Shown here in pieces: positions 10,118 through 17,652 of a stretch of 64,000 bases of DNA. How positions within the stretch are numbered: the stretch's first letter is position 1; the number at the start of each line of letters is the position of its first letter. The stretch is from an uncultured Clostridium sp. (GTDB taxonomy: Bacteria > Bacillota > Clostridia > Clostridiales > Clostridiaceae): assembly GCA_900539375.1 (NCBI GenBank), contig UQBY01000004.1, forward strand, positions 1 to 64,000, written 5' to 3'. A program made the position numbers and the translations under genes. The notes below the pieces were generated by a model. It was not told where the DNA came from, searched no databases, and worked only from the letters and a program-made list of their open reading frames with translations.

Positions 10118-10146
10118 AATAGCCGACTGTATATTAGCCGACTATT
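10118..10146 (-). terminator. Terminator after spoIIE
   Basis: On the minus strand an 11-bp stem (arms AATAGTCGGCT and AGTCGGCTATT, two G-U pairs) closes a 7-nt loop and is followed by TTTTAATTTTAAT. The G-U pairs become C-A mismatches on the plus strand, so it works for the minus strand. Confidence 0.75.
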
Positions 10147-10157
10147 TTTTTCTATTT

Positions 10158-12548
10158 TTAATATACTGGATAAACTCTAGAGACAACTACTGTCATATCA
10201 TCTCTAACAATTCCTCCACTTAATTCCTTTGCCTTATCTAAAATATCACCTGCCAATGTTTTAGGGTCTTTAGATGCATTTTGTAAAAAATCTTCTAACC
10301 AATTAAAATCTCCCACCATGCTCTTATCCACATCAATTACTCCATCACTTACCATAACAATTAAATCTCCACCTTTTACATTAAATTTTATTTCATCAAG
10401 TTCTATTTTATCTACTATTCCAAGTGGTGGGAGTTTTGATTCAATAACTGTCACCTTCTTTCCTCTCTTTATAAAACTTGCAACACCTCCTATTTTTAGA
10501 AAAGAAGCCTCTCCTGAATACATATCAATTTTATTAAAATCTAAAGTAGAATATTTCTCCTCCTCCTCAAACCTCATAGCCATTATAGAATTTACCATAT
10601 CAACAGTAACTTCTTTTCCAAAACCTTCTTCAATAAATTTTTCTATTAATTCTATAGTTGCTTTACTTTCCCTTCCAGCCTCTGCTCCAGAGCCAATACC
10701 ATCACTTATTATTGTCATATAAGAACCATCTTTAGTTTTTCCAAAGCTATAGGTATCACCAATATATTTTTCTCCCCTTTTAGGTGCTATAGCTCCATAT
10801 GAAACAATATTATATTTAGGAGTCTCCTCAAAAACTATACTACAATCTTTACTTACAGGGTCTATATTGCATCCCTCATCTCCTATATACATAGGAGTGT
10901 TGGTTATACTGTTTATGATAGGAATAATTTCTTTATAGCACTTTCTTGCTCCCCCACAATTTTTAAGGGTAATTTTTACTTTTACTCTGCCATTAATATC
11001 CCTATATGAAAATACATTTTTATATGATATAGCACTTTTATTTAATCCCTTTCTTATAGCCTTTTCTAACTCAGGACATAATGATACTTCCTGAGTAAAA
11101 CCATTTAGCATTTCATCTAAGGTTTCTGCTATTCCAGAAATATGATTTGCTACTATATCACGCCCTTCTTCAAGTCTTTCTTTTATTGCCTGATTATTTC
11201 TATATTGTTTTATAACTTTATCTGTATTTTTTATTAAATCTAATTTATTTAAGCAAGTCTTTTCTAATTCAGCTGGGAAAATTAATCTTCCTCTTTCACT
11301 GCCCTTTATAATATTTTGAAAAGCATTATAAGTTATATTAAAATCTCTATTCCAACAATTATTACACTTATTACATCCAGAACAAACTCTATCTGCTAAA
11401 TTTTCTATTAATGCTGTACTAGCATTTTTAAATCTAAGATTTTCATTGTCACTTAAATTTTTTAATACATTTGATACAGTTGCTAAAGCTTCTCCTAATT
11501 CTTGAACCTTATTTGTAAATTCTTTTTTTATTTCTAAAAGCTCTACTTCATTTATTTTGTTTCTTTTTTTATCTGTATCTATTTCAATTTCTAATTTTGA
11601 TAATATACTTTTAGGTATTAAAAAAAATAATATACCAGCTATACCTATAGGAATTATATTAACAGGCTCTAAGCCCGCTGAACTCAGAGCTAAAGCTACA
11701 TACATTATTATATAAGCTAAAAATCCAAATATTTTTCCTGTATCTTTAAATATTCCAGAAATAAGACCTGCAAGGCCATAAAAAGCAATGCTTTCCATCA
11801 TATTGCCAGAACTAATACCAATTACTATCCCCATAGATACTCCAATAGCTGCACCATAAGCTCCACCACCTATAAATGCTATAACTAATATAACTGCATA
11901 AGCAAATATAGCTCTTATAGATACTCCAAAAAGACTTATACCTCCAATTCCAGCTACAGCTAAGGATATTAATATTCCTATACTAATTATTTCTTCTGTA
12001 GAAAAAAAGTAATTACTATCTATTTCCTTTAAACAATTTATTCCATACTTAATTACATAATAAATAGGAATAGTAATAATTATGTTAACTAAAGACACCA
12101 ATATATTAATATTTAAATCATAACTTTTTACTAAAGCTCCATATATTAAATATGCTATAACTGTTATTGCAAAAAAGCTTATATCTTTTATTTTTTTATT
12201 GGATTTTTTTATTAATAAAGAATATCCACTTATTATTAATAAAATAATTATATTAATATAATTATTTTCTATTTTGTTAAGAATACTTAAATAACCTAGT
12301 AATACTCCTACACTTCCCATAATAACTCTTTTTTCATTACCCTTAGCACTAATTGCCATAATATATGCTATTCCAAATGGTGCTATTATATTAAAATTAT
12401 TATTTTCTATAAGTATTAATACTCTACTAACTAATAATCCACACAAAAATACACTTAACATAATAAGAGGTTCTTCTTTTACTTTAAATTTCTTCTTTTT
12501 CTCTTGACCTACCCTTTTGTAGGATTCCATATCTATTCCATATTGCAT
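10158..12548 (-). CDS. spoIIE: Stage II sporulation protein E phosphatase
   Basis: Membrane serine phosphatase that dephosphorylates SpoIIAA and so activates sigma-F in the forespore; it also acts at the polar septum. The protein is 796 residues. A run of about ten hydrophobic segments covers residues 25-320, then a linker with a Cys-rich patch (CSGCNKCNNCW), then a C-terminal PP2C domain (about 570-790) with SDGIGSGAEAGRES and VMVSDGVID. I chose the ATG at 12548 (MQYGIDMES) because AGGAGGG lies just upstream; an ATG seven codons earlier contains this SD inside its reading frame. Monocistronic, with its own promoter and terminator. Confidence 0.96.
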   Translation of the reverse strand: MQYGIDMESYKRVGQEKKKKFKVKEEPLIMLSVFLCGLLVSRVLILIENNNFNIIAPFGIAYIMAISAKGNEKRVIMGSVGVLLGYLSILNKIENNYINIIILLIISGYSLLIKKSNKKIKDISFFAITVIAYLIYGALVKSYDLNINILVSLVNIIITIPIYYVIKYGINCLKEIDSNYFFSTEEIISIGILISLAVAGIGGISLFGVSIRAIFAYAVILVIAFIGGGAYGAAIGVSMGIVIGISSGNMMESIAFYGLAGLISGIFKDTGKIFGFLAYIIMYVALALSSAGLEPVNIIPIGIAGILFFLIPKSILSKLEIEIDTDKKRNKINEVELLEIKKEFTNKVQELGEALATVSNVLKNLSDNENLRFKNASTALIENLADRVCSGCNKCNNCWNRDFNITYNAFQNIIKGSERGRLIFPAELEKTCLNKLDLIKNTDKVIKQYRNNQAIKERLEEGRDIVANHISGIAETLDEMLNGFTQEVSLCPELEKAIRKGLNKSAISYKNVFSYRDINGRVKVKITLKNCGGARKCYKEIIPIINSITNTPMYIGDEGCNIDPVSKDCSIVFEETPKYNIVSYGAIAPKRGEKYIGDTYSFGKTKDGSYMTIISDGIGSGAEAGRESKATIELIEKFIEEGFGKEVTVDMVNSIMAMRFEEEEKYSTLDFNKIDMYSGEASFLKIGGVASFIKRGKKVTVIESKLPPLGIVDKIELDEIKFNVKGGDLIVMVSDGVIDVDKSMVGDFNWLEDFLQNASKDPKTLAGDILDKAKELSGGIVRDDMTVVVSRVYPVY

Positions 12549-12582
12549 AAGCGCCCTCCTAATTACCATATTTTGTATAGTA

Positions 12583-12615
12583 ATTATAACACTTGCTTTT
12601 GTTAATTTATGTCAT
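12583..12615 (-). promoter_or_regulatory. spoIIE promoter with 21-bp spacer
   Basis: Minus strand ATGACA (12610-12615) and TATAAT (12583-12588) are 21 bp apart, with no better -35 at 16-18 bp. The B. subtilis spoIIE promoter is known to have sigma-A-like elements at the same unusual 21-bp spacing and to need Spo0A. I could not identify a clear Spo0A box upstream. Confidence 0.6.
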
Positions 12616-12777
12616 TTTAAAGTTATTATTTATTTTTTCGTAAGACAACTAATATCATATTTCTTATTTTTTTCTAAGGAACTCTTTTTTATTTCAATAG
12701 AAAGTCTTTTATTTAAATTTATTCAATACTTTTTAAGTAAAAAGTTATTATTTACTACACTTTTATGTAAAACAAAA

Positions 12778-12842
12778 AAGTGTAAATTATTAATTCTTAT
12801 ATTGATAAATTACAAATCAACATAAAATAAAAATTTACACTT
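12778..12842 (-). terminator. Probable terminator after the 119-aa membrane protein gene
   Basis: Arms AAGTGTAAATT and AATTTACACTT (11 bp) enclose a long A/T loop, followed on the minus strand by TTTTTGTTTT. A second, overlapping repeat ACACTTTT/AAAAGTGT (about 12756-12784) could fold instead. The rest of the gap up to the spoIIE promoter shows nothing else clear. Confidence 0.45.
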
Positions 12843-12852
12843 ATTTATTAAC

Positions 12853-13212
12853 TTATTTCTTTTTATTTGTTTTTTTTATGTATTTTTTATTTTTTAATTT
12901 TCCCGGATTGCATCCTCTGTTTTTATATGCATTATATAATTTTTCTTTAGATTCATCTCTTATATTAGGATTATCATTTATTATATTAAAAGTTTCTATT
13001 AATCTATTCCAAATATCTTCTGACTTAAATAAAGGTCCAAAGATAAACCAAGCAGTAAAAGTTTGAACATTTCTTTCATTAACTTCTTCTCTTATCTTTT
13101 TTTGAAGTCTATTAATTTTATAATTATAAAGTAATGATATTGGCACCATTATAAATGGCAGAAAAAATATTATAATTAATGCTATTAATAATATCTTTTT
13201 TATTATTTCCAT
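12853..13212 (-). CDS. Small membrane-anchored protein, unknown function
   Basis: I do not recognise a family. The 119-residue protein has one strong N-terminal hydrophobic segment (about residues 7-30), then a soluble part with a short amphipathic region (NRLQKKIREEVNER) and an aromatic-rich stretch (FTAWFIFGPLFKSEDIWNRL). It ends in a very basic tail (KNKKYIKKTNKKK). SD GGAGG precedes the ATG. It lies alone between tRNA-Leu and spoIIE, with terminator-like repeats downstream. Probably a real, single-pass membrane protein. Confidence 0.65.
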   Translation of the reverse strand: MEIIKKILLIALIIIFFLPFIMVPISLLYNYKINRLQKKIREEVNERNVQTFTAWFIFGPLFKSEDIWNRLIETFNIINDNPNIRDESKEKLYNAYKNRGCNPGKLKNKKYIKKTNKKK

Positions 13213-13374
13213 AGGTCTGTTCCTCCATTTTAATTACATAATAATTTTATTATACATTATTTATAATACTTCTCATAGAAGATAATTAGATAGGATAGTT
13301 ATTTTAAGACATTATCCTTAACTTAATTAAAATTTTTTACCATTTAAGAAATAATTTAATTTGGGCAAACAAAA

Positions 13375-13400
13375 AAGACTTAAGAAAACTCTTAAGTCTT
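13375..13400 (-). terminator. Terminator after tRNA-Leu
   Basis: Stem AAGACTTAAG/CTTAAGTCTT with a short loop directly after the tRNA, followed on the minus strand by TTTTTT. Confidence 0.9.
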
Positions 13401-13489
13401 TGGTGCCGAAGACCGGAATCGAACCGGTACGGTGTTTAACCACCGCAGGATTTTAAGTCCTGTGCGTCTGCCAGTTCCGCCACTTCGGC
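13401..13489 (-). tRNA. tRNA-Leu (TAA) with encoded CCA
   Basis: Minus-strand tRNA with acceptor GCCGAAG/CTTCGGC, discriminator A and encoded CCA (13401-13403). The anticodon loop CTTAAAA gives anticodon TAA, reading the UUA Leu codon. The long variable arm is typical of class II tRNA-Leu. The body is 13404-13489, 86 nt. It has its own consensus promoter and terminator, so it is a single-gene unit between yabR and the small membrane protein gene. Confidence 0.97.
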
Positions 13490-13532
13490 ATGCACTACTT
13501 TCTTATTGTCACGACTTGCGACAACAAAATTA

Positions 13533-13561
13533 ATTATAATGTATGATTTAAATACTGTCAA
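13533..13561 (-). promoter_or_regulatory. Consensus sigma-A promoter for tRNA-Leu
   Basis: Minus strand TTGACA (13556-13561) and TATAAT (13533-13538) separated by 17 bp, about 45 bp upstream of the tRNA. An inverted repeat TTGTC...GACAA (13507-13525) lies between promoter and tRNA. Confidence 0.88.
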
Positions 13562-13696
13562 TATATTTTTTATATTTTTTTATTTTTTATCTAAAAATTT
13601 TTTTAATTATTCTATTTTATTTATATTTAATAATAAAAGTAAAATGAATAATTAAGTTGTCTATCTAACATATTTTATAATTTTCTATATAATAAA

Positions 13697-13728
13697 AATA
13701 AGAGTATACAATATGTATGACTCTTATT
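13697..13728 (-). terminator. Terminator after yabR
   Basis: Stem AATAAGAGT...ACTCTTATT with an inner ATAC/GTAT pair, starting 8 nt after the yabR stop and followed on the minus strand by TTTTTATT. It ends the long spoVT-to-yabR gene run. Confidence 0.8.
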
Positions 13729-13735
13729 TTTTATA

Positions 13736-14143
13736 TTATGCTCTTCCTTTTGAATTCTTTCCTTTAAATTCTTGATGTTTCTTCACATCTTGAAGTTTTT
13801 CTTCACTATCTTTTAAAAATTTAGAAATCTTGTCCTCAAAGTTTGTTGAACTTGCTTTTGTTGTTTTTTCACTATTCCAATCTAATTCAACAGGTTTAAC
13901 TGACTTCTTAGGAACATTTGCTTGTTTAATTGATAAGCTTATCTTCCCGTTATCGTCAATTGAAAGCACTTTTACTTTTACTTTGTCTTGTTCTTTCAAA
14001 TGTTGTCTTATATCTTTTACAAATGAATCTGCAACTTCTGAAATATGAACTAATCCTGTTTTTCCTTCTACCTCTACAAAGGCACCAAAATTTGTAATGT
14101 TTACTACTGTTCCTTCCACTATGTTTCCTGCCATTAGGGTCAT
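13736..14143 (-). CDS. yabR: S1 domain RNA-binding protein (YabR)
   Basis: A 135-residue protein with one S1 OB-fold (about residues 5-75: GNIVEGTVVNITNFGAFVEV, then GLVHISEVAD). A charged, Lys/Ser-rich tail follows. The fold binds RNA; the family (YabR/general stress protein 13) is linked to ribosomes, but its exact role is unclear. It follows divIC, as in B. subtilis. SD AAGGAGG lies 13 nt from the ATG; a second Met three codons in would be even further away. Confidence 0.9.
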   Translation of the reverse strand: MTLMAGNIVEGTVVNITNFGAFVEVEGKTGLVHISEVADSFVKDIRQHLKEQDKVKVKVLSIDDNGKISLSIKQANVPKKSVKPVELDWNSEKTTKASSTNFEDKISKFLKDSEEKLQDVKKHQEFKGKNSKGRA

Positions 14144-14193
14144 GTTAAAAAAATTCCTCCTTGAATTTAAATATATGTTATTATTTTTATAAC

Positions 14194-14568
14194 CTATTCA
14201 TTATTAGAATTTGAATTGTCTTCTTCAGTTGAATTATCTTCTTCAGTTGAAGATTCTTCTGAACTTTGTTTTGAAGTTTCATCTATTAATGAAGCACCAG
14301 AAGATTCCTTTTCTACAGACTTTTCACCATCTTTTATCATATTTAGCTTTTCTCTTGCTAACTTTTCATTGTACTCATCAGTTTGTGACATATTAATTTC
14401 TTCAGTAATCTTTTCATTTGTTTCTTTTACTTTTTGAAGCTCTGCTGTTTTTTCTTGTGTTTCTTTTTTAATTCTATTCATAGCACTTTGTTGCTTAATG
14501 AATCCACAAACAAAAATCGTACACAGTACTATGATAATTAAATTTCTAAACCTAAACTTTCCTTTCAT
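14194..14568 (-). CDS. divIC: Cell division protein DivIC/FtsB family
   Basis: Small bitopic septum protein that works with FtsL/DivIB in recruiting wall synthesis to the divisome. The 124-residue protein has a short cytoplasmic N-terminus, one membrane segment (about 8-24), a coiled-coil (about 25-65) and the family end motif AREKLNMIKDGE. The last 35 residues are an unusual Ser/Glu/Asp/Asn-rich tail with the repeat STEEDN. I chose the ATG at 14568 (MKGKFRF), 8 nt after AGAGG; the GTG three codons before overlaps the SD. Confidence 0.88.
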   Translation of the reverse strand: MKGKFRFRNLIIIVLCTIFVCGFIKQQSAMNRIKKETQEKTAELQKVKETNEKITEEINMSQTDEYNEKLAREKLNMIKDGEKSVEKESSGASLIDETSKQSSEESSTEEDNSTEEDNSNSNNE

Positions 14569-14644
14569 ATCTAGCACCTCTATTCAAATTCTATAAATAT
14601 ATTGTAATCACTATATTTACTTAATTCAAGTAATTTTTCAATAG

Positions 14645-15037
14645 TTAATTACTTTTATTACCCATTTTTAACATAAATATTTTTATTGGGTATATTAAAT
14701 GCTTAAATATGACTCTTAAACTTCTAATTACAACTTTTCCAATAAATTTTTCAACTATTATTATATGTTTGCTAATAAACTTAAAATATACACCTAATGA
14801 TATAATAATAAATAAATATACATACATTCCTAAAAATGCATAACTATTATATAAAAGAAAAATAAATATAATAATTGCTGTCAAAGTCCAAAATAAAATA
14901 TCTTCAATTATAAATATAATTTTAATACCATTACTTCCTCTTATTATCCTATATTCATCAAATAGTATTCCTGTAATAATCCCTGAAAGAAAGCTATAGA
15001 AAATTATATTTAATTGAACACTAATTTCTAATGGCAT
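14645..15037 (-). CDS. yabQ: Spore cortex biosynthesis protein YabQ
   Basis: Sporulation membrane protein needed for spore cortex formation in B. subtilis. The 130-residue protein has three or four hydrophobic segments and begins with the family pattern (LNIIFYSFLSGIITGILFDEYRI, split across residues 8-30). It begins 1 nt after the yabP stop, so its ribosome site lies inside yabP and the two are translationally coupled. The position between yabP and divIC is as in B. subtilis. Confidence 0.9.
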   Translation of the reverse strand: MPLEISVQLNIIFYSFLSGIITGILFDEYRIIRGSNGIKIIFIIEDILFWTLTAIIIFIFLLYNSYAFLGMYVYLFIIISLGVYFKFISKHIIIVEKFIGKVVIRSLRVIFKHLIYPIKIFMLKMGNKSN

Positions 15038-15038
15038 A

Positions 15039-15311
15039 TTACTTAAATAACTTCTTAACTATGCTTTCTTTTGTTACTTTAATATTTTTTTCATTGTATA
15101 TCATAGATGAAATTACACCAGATACAATAACTTCACCACTTTGAACATCTAATTTGCTCATTTTTAGATTACTTCCCTTTATTGTAAGGTTTCCTAATAC
15201 TGTATTTAAAGAAATTTTTTCATCTTGAAAGCTAACTATTTCCTCTACTCCAGATAATAAAAGCTTTTTTCTATTTTCTAATGATAAACTACTACTCTTA
15301 CACTGTTCCAT
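15039..15311 (-). CDS. yabP: Sporulation protein YabP
   Basis: A 90-residue protein of the YabP/YqfC family, needed for proper spore coat/cortex assembly in B. subtilis. Recognisable segments are ENRKKLLLSGVEEIVSFQDE and LKMSKLDVQSGEVIVSGVIS. No membrane segment. It is directly followed by yabQ. SD AAGGAGA precedes the ATG. Its place in the rqcP-yabP-yabQ-divIC order supports the call. Confidence 0.92.
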   Translation of the reverse strand: MEQCKSSSLSLENRKKLLLSGVEEIVSFQDEKISLNTVLGNLTIKGSNLKMSKLDVQSGEVIVSGVISSMIYNEKNIKVTKESIVKKLFK

Positions 15312-15375
15312 AATATTCTCCTTATGAGTTATACAATAGATTATATGTAAGAAAAATTTTGTTTATTCAAAGTAT

Positions 15376-15636
15376 CTATTCTTTGTCTTCTTCGCCTTCA
15401 AGGATTATATACATATCCTTGGCATCATCTTTTTTTACATGTTCTGATATATTAATAATCTTTGCTTTTAATTTTCTATTTGCAAAGATTATTTCTATAA
15501 TATCTCCTTCTTTTATATCATTTGATGGTTTAGCAACTTTTCCATTAATAGAAACTCTTCCACTTTCACAAGCTTCCTTTGCTACAGTTCTTCTTTTTAT
15601 TATTCTTGATACTTTAAGATATTTGTCTAGTCTCAA
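15376..15636 (-). CDS. rqcP: S4-domain ribosome quality control protein RqcP
   Basis: Small RNA-binding protein that works with RqcH in adding Ala tails to nascent chains on split 50S subunits. The 86-residue protein begins with the S4 motif MRLDKYLKVSRIIKRRTVAKE and the loop SGRVSINGKVAKPS. The start is TTG, 7 nt after AAGGAG. It follows hup across a terminator and precedes yabP, the same place as yabO/rqcP in B. subtilis. Confidence 0.92.
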   Translation of the reverse strand: MRLDKYLKVSRIIKRRTVAKEACESGRVSINGKVAKPSNDIKEGDIIEIIFANRKLKAKIINISEHVKKDDAKDMYIILEGEEDKE

Positions 15637-15672
15637 TTTTTTTCTCCTTAAAAAATATATGATTTATAAAAA

Positions 15673-15692
15673 AACCCGAGTTATCTCGGGTT
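15673..15692 (-). terminator. Terminator after hup
   Basis: Strong G+C stem AACCCGAG/CTCGGGTT with loop TTAT, then a T-tract on the minus strand. It separates the highly expressed hup from rqcP, perhaps with partial readthrough. Confidence 0.9.
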
Positions 15693-15698
15693 CTTTTA

Positions 15699-15974
15699 CT
15701 ATTTATTAACTTTTTCCTTTAGTTCTTTTCCTGCCTTAAAAACTGGAACTGTTGATGCTGGTATTGTTATTGGTTCTTTAGTTCTTGGATTTCTTCCTTC
15801 TCTAGCTGCTCTTTCTCTTGTTTCAAATGTTCCAAATCCAACTAGTTGAACTTTTTCACCTTTTTCTAATGCTTCTTCAACACTTTCTGTAAATGCTTTT
15901 AATGCTATTTCAGCATCCTTCTTTGTCATTTTAGCCTTTTCTGCCATGCTTGTAATTAATTCTGATTTATTCAC
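15699..15974 (-). CDS. hup: HU-family DNA-binding protein
   Basis: Histone-like nucleoid protein, a homodimer that bends DNA. The 91-residue protein matches the family end to end: MNKSELITSMAEKAKMTKKD, the central GFGTFETRERAAREGRNPRT arm with the DNA-intercalating proline region and the C-terminal VPVFKAGKELKEKVN. The start codon is GTG, downstream of AAGGAGG. It is inserted between mazG and rqcP in the conserved block. Confidence 0.97.
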   Translation of the reverse strand: MNKSELITSMAEKAKMTKKDAEIALKAFTESVEEALEKGEKVQLVGFGTFETRERAAREGRNPRTKEPITIPASTVPVFKAGKELKEKVNK

Positions 15975-16049
15975 AATTACATCCTCCTTAAAATCCAGTT
16001 ATTATTTTGATATAATACTGTTTTTATGTACCATACCTACATTTTATTA

Positions 16050-16154
16050 TTATATAACCTCTTTGTTAGATAGTCTATACATTTTTATACTTTCACTTAT
16101 ATTATTAGCCTCAAATCTAACAGATATGAATACATTACTCTTATTATTCTCCAT
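16050..16154 (-). CDS. Possible 34-residue ORF between mazG and hup
   Basis: Tentative. An ATG at 16154 opens a 34-codon frame (it begins MENNKSNVFISVRFEANN) ending in TAA at 16050. The frame is in register with mazG: after the mazG TAA it stays open for nine codons before this ATG. The composition looks protein-like rather than random A/T. AAGGA lies about 11 nt upstream, a weak SD. It could be a small protein, a decayed end of mazG or another gene, or chance. Confidence 0.35.
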   Translation of the reverse strand: MENNKSNVFISVRFEANNISESIKMYRLSNKEVI

Positions 16155-16181
16155 AACTAAGGAAAATCCTTCTACATGAGA

Positions 16182-17633
16182 TTATTTTTCTACTTTTTTT
16201 GTTTTTTCCCACAGTTCATCCATTTCTTTTAATGACATTTCTTTTAAATTTAATCCTAAACTTATTGCAGTATTTTCTATATAACTAAATCTTTCTATAA
16301 ATTTATTTATACATTTATTTAATGCTTCTTCACTATCTACATTTAAAAATCTAGCTGTATTAACACAAGAAAAAAGTAAATCACCTAATTCTTCTGTTAT
16401 TCTATCCACATTATCTGTTTTGTATACCTCTTCTAATTCATTTATTTCTTCTTTTATTTTTTCTAATGTTTTATCAACATTTTCAAAATCAAAACCTACT
16501 TTTTTAGCTTTCTTTTGAACCTTAGCTGCTCTTATTAAAGCTGGTAATGCTTTAGCTACTCCATTAAGTTCATCTGTCATTGTATTAAAATGTTTTTCTT
16601 TTTTCTTTAATTCATCCCAATTTGCTAATACTTCTTCTGTTGTATTTACATCTGCATTTCCAAATACATGAGGATGTCTATATATCATTTTATTACATAT
16701 TCCTTCAATTATATCACTAAGATTATAATATCCATCTTCTTTACCTATAGCTGCATGAAATATAACTTGAAATAAAACATCTCCTAATTCTTCTATAACT
16801 CCATTATCATCTTCCTTTTCAATAGCATCTGCTACTTCATAACTTTCTTCTATAATGGCATTTTTTATTGATTCATGTGTTTGTTCTCTATCCCAAGGGC
16901 AACCATTTTCTCCTCTTAATATGTCAACAATTTCTACTAAATCATATATATCTTTTTTATTTTTTAAGTTTTTAGGTATATATATATATGTTAAATAATC
17001 TATATCTTCTTGCATATCAAGTTCATATAAAGGAATTTTTCTTATACTTTCTTCCCCTTCTATACCAACTGCCCTGCAATATATTATTTCGGTTTCATCA
17101 TTATAATATTCACATAAACTAAGTTTTACTTCTGAAGCTATAAGTGGATTATATACTTGTGTTATTATTGTTCCTATTCTCTTATCTAATATTTGATTTT
17201 TAATATCAAAAGCATCTATTACCTTTAGTCCATTTACTGGGTCTATTTGTAATCTATCCATCATTGCATCAATAAAACTTACAGCTGGTATTATTTTATA
17301 CTCTATTTTATTTTCTTTACATAAATCAATTAAATTATATACAGACCTTTCTGCTACTAATGGATGACCTGGAACTGCATAAACCAAATCCCCTTTTTCT
17401 TTATAAACCTTAATTAAATCCTCTGCAATATTTTTATATACTTCATCAAAGCTTGTTGAAGTTTCATAATAATGGTCATATGTTTCAAATTTAATTCCTA
17501 TTTTTTTTATATAATCAACTATTGGGTGTATTTCTGTTCTAAAATATATATTATTGCATTTTTTTAATTGTTCAATAGCTCCAACTGTTAAAGATTGTGG
17601 GTCTCCAGGTCCTAAACCTATTATTTTAATCAT
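16182..17633 (-). CDS. mazG: MazG nucleotide pyrophosphohydrolase with N-terminal methylase domain (YabN)
   Basis: Housecleaning NTP pyrophosphatase. The 483-residue protein has an N-terminal tetrapyrrole-methylase-like domain (residues 1-220, GLGPGDPQSLTVGA) and two MazG modules. The first has the signature LRGENGCPWDREQTHESIKN with EESYEVADAIEKED and ELGDVLFQVIFHA; the second has EEINELEE and EELGDLLFSCVN. This fusion is the usual Firmicute YabN form. It starts 19 nt after spoVB, so spoVT/spoVB/mazG are probably one unit. Confidence 0.95.
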   Translation of the reverse strand: MIKIIGLGPGDPQSLTVGAIEQLKKCNNIYFRTEIHPIVDYIKKIGIKFETYDHYYETSTSFDEVYKNIAEDLIKVYKEKGDLVYAVPGHPLVAERSVYNLIDLCKENKIEYKIIPAVSFIDAMMDRLQIDPVNGLKVIDAFDIKNQILDKRIGTIITQVYNPLIASEVKLSLCEYYNDETEIIYCRAVGIEGEESIRKIPLYELDMQEDIDYLTYIYIPKNLKNKKDIYDLVEIVDILRGENGCPWDREQTHESIKNAIIEESYEVADAIEKEDDNGVIEELGDVLFQVIFHAAIGKEDGYYNLSDIIEGICNKMIYRHPHVFGNADVNTTEEVLANWDELKKKEKHFNTMTDELNGVAKALPALIRAAKVQKKAKKVGFDFENVDKTLEKIKEEINELEEVYKTDNVDRITEELGDLLFSCVNTARFLNVDSEEALNKCINKFIERFSYIENTAISLGLNLKEMSLKEMDELWEKTKKVEK

Positions 17634-17652
17634 GAAATGCTCTCCTTTTAAT

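Noticed and set aside
10324..10332. DnaA-box consensus TTATCCACA
   Set aside because: Inside spoIIE coding sequence, where it encodes conserved residues; probably chance.
15946..16179. 77-codon plus-strand frame between hup and mazG
   Set aside because: Overlaps the hup start and ribosome site on the other strand; no SD. The minus-strand 34-codon frame is the better candidate, itself tentative.
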